Assembly (NCBI GenBank): GCA_037833965.1
Contig: AP031354.1
Span: 25,336,001-25,400,000, forward strand
Origin: Marchantia polymorpha subsp. ruderalis
Taxonomy: Eukaryota > Streptophyta > Marchantiopsida > Marchantiales > Marchantiaceae
Reading direction: 5' to 3'
Length of the DNA stretch: 64,000 bases
A program made the position numbers and the translations under genes. Every line of letters begins with the position of its first letter. Position 1 is the stretch's first letter. This document shows, piece by piece, positions 21,201 through 29,594 of the stretch. Under the pieces are notes generated by a model that was not told the DNA's origin, ran no database searches, and saw nothing but the letters and a program-made list of their open reading frames with translations.

Positions 21201-21364
21201 TCCAAATCACGCGCACTCACTTCTCCCTCAATCAACAAGAAATCTCCTGAGCGACGACGACGAGAATGTTCCGCAGCCAGCAGATGGATGCGCGCAGCGC
21301 GCACAAGAGATTGGAATCGCGAATTCAAGAATGGGACGCTCTCCGCCGCCCGGTCGAAGGTCAT
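18230..21364 (-). CDS. LTR-encoded protein, 1044 aa (5' LTR copy of element A), function unknown
   Basis: The translation is identical to that of the 3' LTR copy; two of the four LTR differences fall in this frame and both are silent (20603, 20608). The frame ends about 36 bp upstream of the LTR TATA box, so this copy would need its own promoter in the 5' part of U3, or readthrough transcription from flanking DNA. No clear TATA box was seen upstream of the ATG. Domains are as for the 3' copy: unrecognised helical N-terminal domain, Pro/Arg-rich middle, acidic run and C-terminal coiled coil. Confidence 0.75.
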   Translation of the reverse strand: MTFDRAAESVPFLNSRFQSLVRAARIHLLAAEHSRRRRSGDFLLIEGEVSARDLELRAIRVCRERKKRGQCGSRMSGRANPRNAMTRPSRLRMVPLRLPQNGLRAFEERLIARKLDFLLWGWNYICANMVREWLEPQGPPSRGLRPHVDRWTVQDWAQALGRCAGMPGHLLFDSESIKVTKQEEAQFVELFKTGRSTKNGYRTRDYKDRFRRTLSAALMQLLQPHRACYITLWQVSFVECVIEGTPIHWASILHRVMRQHAFEEKGGTLNHLSPFLINFYRQRNCLTAAELEHFPPLSIDHPGKYVRENEVDTDAEESPTSTPSRRRDEGRHTPAARVPRKRRWREEAEEEQHQELSAPIRPRPLCEPYSRPKQKARRLVLPADSADTATIATEIGSASPERREEARTTAGATGHAATSSGERPPTGQGPPELPRAMRTDVPFAHRRTSADGRASADRRTQVDVDLRLRVGRSSPPVHRSPVHRSPVHRTPPHVPPVHRQESPPFQRRKGKEPAEEPPTRHRPSGPDPPAHHAPQFAPSAPGPSSRGDTSRERAEAAPSAGSTPIDAPSAVGPIGQGTSGVRPPAMSPSAIDVRGATPAADKAPAHAPAHGPGTAPTDRSREQQTEERSDCPRDDISMRDAQSNPAQPPSARSPSATDDRDRENAVGNQPASDGDAARIHSPSALDILATSSEAAAVPSQAAHVEDVQPHSGQSPTQSMATEILHSDDEDGGSTEEMSGAEDTEEEEEEIVGAPAAALSEQVIPLLRYLDRKVDKYADPLQPGSYIELVRRRTRTKVHTSKLLARVDQELRDLKEKHECLWGQYKLNQKFYKHSEKMKDEKLGELTKEQVKVKEALDFEQAQNRILSEELVRQTRLLEQCQLARQADEELIRSLQSECGELRAQRAEAESQLVTIEEDRRKEADRTKVETARRVAHCLKGYAHWEVKAQEKLTLREFELRAAGLLSGDSRSRRKVAKKLEAFLSKAQDTMSALEGEVSAALQRLGLRSRAEEWQGRELVRGSWPRRRRSTGSAECSVAWFRAGV

Positions 21365-22609
21365 GGTCGTCTCTTGGTCGGGAAGAACGTCTCACTTGAT
21401 GGCCGCGCCGGCTGTACGCTGGAACGGTCTTCGCTCTCACGCGCGGCTTCACGCTCCGCCGTCGTCGATTAAACTCTCACGCTCGAATTGGCGGATTTGA
21501 ACTCCGCGAGCGTGTCACCCTCCGGACATGGGGGCGTAGCGCCGAAGGCGAGTTTTCCGCCTTGCGCGGTACACTTGTTCGTACCGCCCCTCGGCCAATC
21601 TCCTTCTGCCTTGACGCGTGCGTCCGCATGTCGGACAAAAATTCAACTCCTGCCTGTGCGCAGGCAGGGGCCTCGGCGGATTCTCCGCCGGCGCGGAACT
21701 TGAACATCCTCCTGTGCACAGGCGTTCGCCTGTGCGCAGGCGAATTCCGTCCGCGGCGCTGCGCTGGCGCGGAAGGCGTTGACCGTGGTCAGCCGTCTCC
21801 GTCCAGTCTGTCCGTTCCTTGTCTCTCCGTCGGCGCTTCCGCCGCCGCAACTCCGTCCGTCCAAGAGCGCATCCACCCGTGCCGTCCGCATGGTCCGTAC
21901 CGATTGGATTACTCTGGCGGCTCTTCCGACGTACGCTGCGCTGCGCTGGCGCGGAAGGCACCGTACACTTTCTACCTCACAAGGCGCATTTCTAGGGCCC
22001 AAGGCGGATCTCCCGCCGACGCCGAAGTGCTAGTGCACAGGCGAACGCCTGTGCGTAGGCGGACTTCGCGCCTTCCCTAACCCTACTTCGCCTGTGCACA
22101 GGCGAACGCCTTCGTCCGCGCATAGGACAAAACTTGAATCCCCCTTCCGCGTAGGCGGAATTCGCGCCGGTGGCGAAATCCTTCCGCCGGGGGCGACCGC
22201 CTCCGTTTCTTCCAGTAGCGATAACTCCCTAAGTCCTCGTCCGTTCCAAGCGTTCTTGGGCTCGTTGGAATCAGCGCGTCGAGCTCTTTCCAACGGGATC
22301 CTAACTTGGTCAAGGCGCCCGAGGGTTACCTAATTACGAGGGTTTCCCTACAGCCGCGGACGCAACCTCCGAAGGCGGGTTTTGCGCCTTGCGCCGTAGA
22401 GATCCTAACTGCGGAGCTCGCAGGGAGGGTGGTGCCTGCCCTTACTACTGCACCCCAAATCCCAGATTCTACAAGATCCCTCGAGAATCCCCGCGATCTT
22501 CCGGATTCACTCTGTTTTGATGTACCGAAGGCTATTTACAATGCTGCCGGGGTACAGTTTTCCAAAAATGTTTTAATTTCCTCAAAATTGCCAAAAGTGG
22601 GGTACCACA

Positions 22610-22614
22610 AGAGG
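22610..22614. repeat. Target-site duplication AGAGG (right copy, element A)
   Basis: Directly follows the GGTACCACA terminus of the 5' LTR at 22609 and matches 6031-6035. Confidence 0.9.
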
Positions 22615-23635
22615 CAACACACAGAGTACAAAGTGTCACGTTTAACAGACTATTAAAGAGTTTGAATTCTCAGGCGACAATCACTCCCAGAAATACTGCA
22701 AGTGCTCAACTCGGAGGTCACTCGGAGGACGCACAGTGCAGCGTAGTTCACTCAACACACACCTGAATCTATAGAAACACAACTCAGAGGTCGGTTAGGA
22801 CCTCTGCTTAAGATTTCAGGGGGAAAGTTTCTCACAAGTACATTCAGAGGCTCTGTAGGTAGTGACTCCCAACTCCGCTTTTACAACCCTTCCACTAGGT
22901 TCTGCTAGCGCAGGGCACCCGGTTTGGACTTCCTACTTCGGATGCGGTATCTTCGTCAAACCAAAGTCACTCACACGCGGTGAACAACACACTCAACTCA
23001 CAAAACGCGCAAAGAATACAGGTCTGAACTGAGAGACTCTACTGAAAAAAGATCCAATGGCACACTATAACAATCTATTGACAAGTTTGAATTCTCAGGC
23101 ACTAGTCATTTCAAGAAATACTACAGAGGTTTGCCCCGAGGGCGCCTTCTGTAGCGTAACCTGAATTACAACCAAGGCTTACTCGAAGTAACAAAACTTC
23201 ACTTTGGCATTCAGGGGAAACATCCCGAAGGAGTACAAGCAGGAACAATCACTCGAAGGTGTAGGGACGAATTGTTCAAGTATCTAACCAGTTACTAGCT
23301 CTGAGCATTCAGCAATCACCCGTAGGTGTAGATCCAAACTGCTCAAGTATCTAACCACTACACTAGCTCTAAACATTCGGCCGAAGACCTTCAGCTACAA
23401 AGTGCGGTATCTTCGTCAAGCTGTAGCTCCTCTTGCGCGGTGACAGAACTAAGTACACAAACACGCAGAGAAAATGAGTTCCTGATCTGCACTTCCGAAA
23501 CTGGAAGAATCCCAAGGCAAGACGCCTTGAACTACTTTATACCTTCTAAGTCCTAACTAACACTACACTACACTACACACCTGCACGAAACCACGCTACG
23601 CTACTGCACTCTGCAGATCCTGTACTTCGCCTTTT

Positions 23636-23926
23636 CTACGACGGACTGCCGCGCACTAACTTCCTACCCGTCCAGTCTTTCGCTCGATTGCGCAATCCCA
23701 GCCGCCGCAACTCCGCAGTAACCTCCGTCTTGAGGGTGGCCATGGCGTCCCGCGACCTTGACAGAAACGAATCTAACTTCTTCGCCACCCGCCGCCAGCT
23801 CCGACTGTCACCCGACATCAAACCCGCCGAGATGGCTGATGTCAATTCTCTCTCTGCTATGCAAGTCTCTACGCGTTGCCTTCTTGGATTTCTCACTGCC
23901 AGAATGTGTGCGCGCGTAGCTCTCAT
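23636..23926 (-). pseudogene. LTR ORF remnant in the solo LTR
   Basis: Only the C-terminal end of the LTR ORF is recognisable: GLMSGDSRSWRRVAKKLDSF, SRSRDAM and ELRRLGLRN, matching the last about 100 residues of the 1044-aa protein. Upstream, the coiled coil and the whole N-terminal domain are missing, replaced by about 700 bp rich in GCCGAAGGCG modules that lead directly to the LTR start. The copy is therefore a deletion derivative, or a short-LTR subfamily that never had the full ORF. Confidence 0.65.
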
Positions 23927-24767
23927 GAGAAATCAAAATTGCAAATACAAGAATGAGTGAGTGTCGACTTCAAGAATGCGTTGACTCCCAGCGCCAAAGG
24001 CGGACTTCTTGAAGACGTCCGTCTACGTAGGTGCATCGCCAAAGGCGCAGCGCCGAAGGCAACTGTGCCAAAGGCGTTGACCAAAGTCAACGGGTCTTGT
24101 CTTGTCTGTTGATACTTCTTGTCCCTTCAAAGGCGCTTTTGCCGCCGGAGCTTTGTTTTGCCGAAGGCGCACATGTCCGTACCGCCGAAGGCGTTGGGCC
24201 GAAGGCGGACCGTACGGAGTTGCTATCCCCGAAGGTGTTTACCTAATCTTGATGCGCTGGCGCCGAAGGCGCCGTACGAAGAAGTTCACCCCCGAAGGCA
24301 AACATCTAGGGCCGAAGGCGGCTGAGCCGAAGGCGGCTCGTCCGAAGACCTAGCCCTTCCGCCGAATGCGCTCCCTCTCCGTATCTTCCGATAATCATAA
24401 CTCCTTGATTCCTCATTAGTTCCAAACGTTCTTGGGCTCGTTAGAACGAGCGCGTCAAGTTCTTTCCAACGGAACTCTAACCAACTCAAGGAATTGTGAA
24501 TTGAATAAGTTCTGAGGGATATCCGGCGCCGAAGGCGGATTATGCGCCTTGCGCCGGAGGAGATCTCCTTCAGAATTGATCGTTCAGGTCGGGGTGCCTG
24601 TTTCGGATATTGCGCCTAAATCCTGGATTCTACAAGATCATATGAGACCCGCGATTATCCATTTTCACTCTATTTAAACGTACCGATTACCATTTACACA
24701 GCTGCTGCGGTACTGTTTTCAAAAAATGTTTTAAATTCTGCACAAAAACAAAAAGTGGGTTACCACA

Positions 24768-24772
24768 GATTT
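24768..24772. repeat. Target-site duplication GATTT (right copy, solo LTR)
   Basis: Follows the TTACCACA terminus at 24767 and matches 5963-5967. Confidence 0.85.
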
Positions 24773-25740
24773 GATATTAAGATCTAGTCTTAAAATATTT
24801 CTCATGAGTTTGAGCAGTTATTAAAAGATTAATGCTGAGTAAAGACCATTTTTTTTGAATATGGAGTACATCAACAAGAATGATCATACATAAACAATGA
24901 ATAAAAATGATAGTTGGAGTTGGATTGTTTGTATTGTGTTTTTCAGCTTTTGGGTCCCACGGGCTTGATCTATTTACCATTTACCATCTATCGAGATTCA
25001 ATAGATGAAATCACGCCAGAGCAGAGCAAGGGGTGAAATTCTGAACCAACTTGTCAGTTAAAGTATGATTTTGTTATTGAAAAAGGATATTCACTTAGTA
25101 TTTAGCGTGCAAATTAAAATTTTATAAATTTTTTGAAGTAAAAGTTTTGCACATATTTCAAATAAGGGACATCATGGTTGGCGCTATATAATAGGTAAAG
25201 CTGTGATAGGGGTTTTACACAGAGCAGAAACTAGTGATCACATTTTTCTTCACCAAAAATTCCTATTAATAAATTCCAAAACTCAATTTATCCGTGTTTT
25301 GGAAAAACTGACCAAAAAAGCAATTGGGAAACAATTTGTGTTATTATTCTTAACCAACTGTTCAACATGTGGCATCTTTCACAAATACAACAAGTATGAA
25401 ATTTTCTAATTACACAGTCTTGGTCTTTGCTCTGCACTAGGAACGGGTTCAAGCATCGCACGATTGACGTACTTTAAACTTCGCACTACAAGTTTTAGTT
25501 TCATCAGAAAGTAACCAATAATGTTTCTAATTTATTGCAATAGTTTGGTAAGTACACATATGTATCAATAACATTGTGACAAGCAGGAAGCAACTAAACA
25601 TGCTTTTATCCCCTTGTTCTTGACCACATTCATAGTCCTCTACTCGACTTCGGAGACAGAGAGAGCAAGCGCGCAGTGGCGAGCAGGTTTGGAGACGCGC
25701 CACTCACCGTCCTCTTGCAAATCGCCAGAATTTTGTTCCG
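24773..25740. other. AT-rich DNA, no recognisable gene
   Basis: Short chance frames only. I see no homology to the repeats of the window, so this may be older unique sequence flanking the insertions. Confidence 0.4.
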
Positions 25741-26605
25741 GGGCGATTTGCTGTTCGTAGCAAGAAGTCATGGGCACCGTCCCGACGGGCGCAAGGGGAT
25801 TTCTCGGACGCGAGGGGACAGTGTCTCGAACCCTGCCGGGCGCCAAGGGGAAGGTAAGATGCGCTCCCTCCTCAATCGACACTCTTCACAGAGCTTGTTC
25901 CTGCTTTGGTGCACATTCAAAACACAGCAGAAGTATACTTTACTCATGGTAAAATTGTGCTTCGATATGGGAAGACCGTGCCAAGTGCATGTGTTTCGGA
26001 ATTTAGTCTTCATGGGAAATTCACCGACGACAGATGAGGTACATCACTGGCATCTATGGACCTCAATCAGAGAACAAGCTCTTAAAGGAAGCAAGGCTTC
26101 ATTCGAAACCTCATCTACAGCGGAAAGCTAAACCAAAACAAGGATGCAGATCCTGCCAAGCTTTTGGAAACAAGATCTACTGGAGAGTTCAGGGACTTAT
26201 AGCTCATATTATTGCATGTGGTCTTCTCCACAGCACCAGCCATGTCAGGCCTGAACACATCGTCCAAATAAAAACCATCATGAAAATCTTAATGACTGCT
26301 GGAAGAATTATAATATCACAACTTCAGGCTTTCGGCATATGACGACGAACCCAGCAGTCATTAAGCTTGTTCAGTATATGAGTACACAGCAGAGTATACT
26401 TCTGCTGTGTTTTGAATGTGCACCAAAGCAGGAACAAGCTCTGTGCAGAGTGTCGATTGAAGAGTGTCGATTGAGGAGGGAGCGCATCTTACCTTCCCCT
26501 TGGCGCCCGGCAGGGTTCGAGACACCGTCCCCTCGCGTCCGAGAAATCCCCTTGCGCCCGTCGGGACGGTGCCCATGACTTCCGGCTCCGAACAGCAAAT
26601 CGCCC
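25741..26605. mobile_element. Foldback element 1 (arms about 210-230 bp)
   Basis: The left arm (about 25741-25948) and right arm (about 26374-26605) are inverted copies: GGCGATTTGCTGTTCG, GGGCACCGTCCCGACGGGCG, and a segment containing ACAGAGCTTGTTCCTGC recur in reverse. The right arm has an extra copy of GAGTGTCGATTG. The loop of about 425 bp has no recognised gene. Long inverted arms with an unrelated centre are typical of foldback or large MITE-like elements. The exact outer ends and target duplications were not settled. Confidence 0.65.
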
Positions 26606-26775
26606 AAATTTTGTTCCCGTCGCTCCTAATTGAGGACGAGCACACTCCGGTATATTTTTTTACTCCTTCGCATTCGAACATATGACTGCCGAACTCCCAG
26701 GAATGCGCCCAATGCGCCAGGGGCAACGCCAGATAACCTCTAGATAGCACATCCAAATGCGCTGGCTTTTTTTCT

Positions 26776-27019
26776 AGATTCGGCATCCGGATCCACAAAA
26801 CTTCTGGGGGGTTAAAATCCAAATTGCGCTCAGTCTCACTACCAAAAACTATGAAAGGCGGCTGGAAATATTAGCCCTCAATGAGAAGTATGATCTGAAC
26901 CGCTGAGAAATTCGGAAATGAAAGGGAGGAACGCATTTTGAAAACGTTTATAGTTACGTTACGTTCTGGCTCGGACAATTTCAGAAACTTTTTAATTTGC
27001 GGAAGAAAGAAAGAAACGA
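26776..27019. repeat. Dispersed repeat, copy 1
   Basis: About 245 bp recurs at 27903-28159 in the same orientation with moderate divergence. Shared strings include CCAAATTGCGCTCAG, GATCTGAACCGCTGAGAAAT and TTTAATTTGCGGAAGAAAG. Both copies run into A-rich simple sequence, so the two plus intervening DNA look like a tandem duplication of about 1.13 kb. Confidence 0.65.
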
Positions 27020-27902
27020 AGATATCATAAATAGATTTATGAATCAATCATAAATAAAAAAATGAATGTACCATTAATAAATATAACAATAAAAAATAAA
27101 CAGATCAAGAAATAAAGAAATAAAAAATGAATATGTGTATTAAAAATACGTATAAATATAGTAACAAATGATTAAATAAAATTATAGAAAATTGATTGAA
27201 AAAAAAATCAGAGAAACAAATAAAAAATAAATTCATCAAGAATAAATAAATAAATAAATAAATAATTCCCTAAATATATAAAAATATAAGGAAAAAAATA
27301 CAAATTAAATCCATCAGGAAACCCTAAACCCTAAATAAATATGGAGATAAAAAATAAATCCATGAAGAAATAAATAAATATACATATAAACAAAAAATCC
27401 ATAAAGAAATAAATTAATGTACATATAAACAATTAATCCATACAGAAATCAGAATATACACATATAAACAATAAATCCATAAAGAAAGAAAGAAAAAAAT
27501 ACATACGTAAAATAAATCCATAACGAAAAAAAGAAAGAAAGAAAAAAAACATGTCAAATAAATTGATAAAGAAAGAAATAAAGAAACAGACATATACAAA
27601 ATAAATCCATACAGAAATAAATAATAATATATATATAAAAGAAATCCATAAAGAAATCAGCATATACACATATCAACAATAAATCCATAAAGAAAGAAAG
27701 AAAGAAAGAAATGCATATAGAAAATAAATCCATAAAGAAATAAATCTTAATATATATAAAAAATAAATCCAGACAGAAATCAAGAAATCGACATGTGAAA
27801 AGTAAATTCTTAAATGTAGAGATAAATAAACATATCAAAACATAAAGAAAGAAAGAAAAAGAACATGTAGAAATCAGATCGATCAGAATCGATATCAGAA
27901 TC
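27020..27902. repeat. A-rich simple sequence (AAAT and GAAA repeats)
   Basis: Runs of AAATAAAT (for example 27243-27265) and GAAAGAAA alternate with a phrase close to ATAAATCCATAAAGAAA repeated at irregular intervals. Long minus-strand frames here (27414-27994) are Phe/Ile/Tyr-rich translations of this simple DNA and are not genes. A two-unit CCCTAAA tract lies near 27320. Confidence 0.7.
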
Positions 27903-28159
27903 AGATCCGGCATCTGGATCAACAAACCTTTTGTGGGGTTGAAATCCAAATTGCGCTCAGCCTCACTACCAAAAGCCATGAAAGGCGGCTGCAAATATTA
28001 TCCCTCAATAAGAAGTATGATCTGAACCGCTGAGAAATTCGGAAATGAATGGGAGGAACGCATTTTGAAACCTTTTATAGACATAACAGATTAAAAAAAT
28101 GACTGTGACTCGGACAACTTCAGGAACCGTTTTAATTTGCGGAAGAAAGAAAGAAACGG
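27903..28159. repeat. Dispersed repeat, copy 2
   Basis: Second copy of the 26776-27019 sequence, followed by similar A-rich simple DNA up to about 28450. Confidence 0.65.
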
Positions 28160-28450
28160 ATTAATCATAAAAAGATGTATAAATAATCATAAAGAAAGAA
28201 ATGAATATACCATTAATAAAGATGACAATAAAAAAATAAACAGATCAATTAACAAAGACACACAAAATAAATAAACAAAAATATACACAAAAAACACGTA
28301 TAAATATATAAACATATAATTAGGTAGACTTATAGAAAATTGATTGGAAAAAAAAACAATCAAAGACACAAAAAACCAATCCATCAAAAAATAAATAAAT
28401 ATACATATAATAAATTCCATAAATAAATAAATAAATCCATAAATATTATC
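28160..28450. repeat. A-rich simple sequence
   Basis: AAATAAATAAAT and GAAAGAAA tracts similar to 27020-27902; no coding signal. Confidence 0.55.
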
Positions 28451-28478
28451 TGTATCTTAATATTGCTCAAATATTTAG

Positions 28479-29134
28479 CTTCGGGGACAATCCCATCAGC
28501 GGCCGTTGGAAGCCGCTGATCGGCAGGGCGCAAGGGGAAGGTGAGTGGCGCGTCCCCTTGCGCCCTTGGCAGGAACTTGGAAATAAATATATAAAACATA
28601 AATTCATAGTTCACGATCCCTCGGTTCTTGACTGACTGCGGACTGACCCCACGGTTTATCCCGTCAGTCGTCAGTCCCAGTATCTTGATTCGTGACTGAC
28701 CGTCAGTCGTCAGTCGAGTTCATGTCTCTCCTCAGTGATCCTAAACCCTAAGCCCCCACCCGCTCGCCACCGCGCGCTCTCTCTCTCTGTTGATCAGCTC
28801 TCTGGAGAAAAAGATGATATCGACAAGGGAGACGAAATTTTTTATTGCGGTGAGGGAGAGGCCGGCAGGCGCGATGACGGTGTTATCTGCGGACTGACGG
28901 GGGTCAGTCTGGAGTCAGTCAAGAATCGAGGGACTGTGACTGACGACTGACGGGATAAAACGTGGGGTCAGTCTGCAGTCAGTCAAGAACCGAGGGACCG
29001 TGAACTATGAATTTATGTTTTATATATTTATTTCCAAGTTCCTGCCAAGGGCGCAAGGGGACGCGCCACTCACCTTCCCCTTGCGCCCTGCCGATCAGGG
29101 GCTTCCAACGTCCGCTGATGGGATGTCCCCGAAG
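28479..29134. mobile_element. Foldback element 2 (arms about 240 bp)
   Basis: The left arm (28479-28720) and right arm (28892-29134) are inverted copies. The arms share CTTCGGGGACA at the outer ends, a GCGCAAGGGGAAGGTGAGTG segment, an AT-rich segment that translates as MNYEFMFYIF in both directions, and repeated GACTGAC motifs near the loop. The loop of about 170 bp includes CCTAAACCCTAA and CT-rich sequence. The outer arm of the right copy continues into the 5S-linked repeat unit. No transposase is present. Confidence 0.7.
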
Positions 29135-29594
29135 GGACGAGAGGGGAGGTGCAGCTGCAATATTCATACGCGTAAGACCTGAGATTACAGCACTTATGCC
29201 ATTAATGCGAGAATACTGAACACATGGCGCTCTCAATGTTAATCTAGTTTCAATTTTCATAACTCCAGATTATTTTGGGCTCAATTCTTGCAAAATTCTA
29301 TAGCCTAGTCTATTCAAAAAGATGCAAATTTATTGCATAAATATCATTTTTAAGTACAAAATAAGAAATAAGAAATAATAAATTCTAACCTGATTGCTTA
29401 TTTGTAAATTTCTCAAAGTCAGAGTCATATTTATCTATTTATTTATTATTTAATTTCAATTTAATTTTGTCCTCTTGTTCATCTTTGCATTGATTCATTT
29501 CATTCATTGATTTTATCTGATTTTTTATTCCTTTATATCTCATGCGTGTGGTTATCATAGGAAAATAAAACAAAATGCGCCGTGATTACTGAGT
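29119..29594. repeat. 5S-linked repeat unit, truncated copy 1
   Basis: Begins GATGGGATGTCCCCGAAGGG and shares about 450 bp with 34234-34870, including CACTTATGCCATTAATGCG and an AT-rich pyrimidine tract. It stops at GTGATTACTGAG, just where the 5S-like part begins in the fuller copies, and abuts the 606-bp array. Confidence 0.65.

Larger units (their letters stand above)
6036..22609 (-). mobile_element. Element A: complete Ty3/gypsy (Tat/Athila-like) LTR retrotransposon
   Basis: A full element of 16,574 bp on the minus strand, with identical-length LTRs (17221-22609 and 6036-11424), AGAGG duplications, primer-binding site, open gag-pro and pol frames, and polypurine tract. Domain order protease-RT-RNase H-integrase without a chromodomain, plus a tRNA-Asp-like primer site, points to the Tat/Athila side of the Ty3/gypsy group. 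The LTRs differ at four positions that I found (9418/20603, 9423/20608, 10220/21405, 10846/22031), so the insertion is recent and probably still competent. It inserted 68 bp inside the end of a related solo LTR. Confidence 0.95.
17221..22609 (-). repeat. Element A 5' LTR (5389 bp)
   Basis: Same length as the 3' LTR at a constant offset of 11,185 bp. It differs from it at the four positions noted under element A. In element sense it begins at 22609 with TGTGGTACC and ends at 17221 with TTATTACA. It holds a second intact copy of the LTR ORF and supplies the promoter for the genomic RNA. Its 1.25 kb upstream of the ORF (21365-22609) contains many short palindromic modules of the CGCCTGTGCACAGGCG and GCCGAAGGCG kinds. 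Confidence 0.93.
5968..24767 (-). mobile_element. Solo LTR, about 2.2 kb, split by element A
   Basis: Two pieces, 5968-6035 and 22615-24767, join across element A at the AGAGG duplication. Together they form one LTR of about 2221 bp with minus orientation: 5'-TGTGGTAACC...GGGTTATTACA-3'. Flanking GATTT duplications show it is a complete single LTR, with no gag or pol, as expected after LTR-LTR recombination. It carries a TATA box on the minus strand (plus 23535-23541) and R-U5 homologous to element A, but its U3 is much shorter: only the last part of the LTR ORF remains. It is clearly older than A. Confidence 0.85.

Noticed and set aside
25203..25409. 68-codon frame in AT-rich DNA
   Set aside because: No homology, no splice context and a composition expected by chance.
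27319..27335. Telomere from CCCTAAA repeats (also 28740, 36618)
   Set aside because: Only two or fewer units each; interstitial traces, useful only as a hint of plant origin.
27414..28420. Phe/Ile/Tyr-rich minus-strand frames resembling membrane proteins
   Set aside because: Translations of AAAT and GAAA simple repeats; hydrophobicity follows from base composition.
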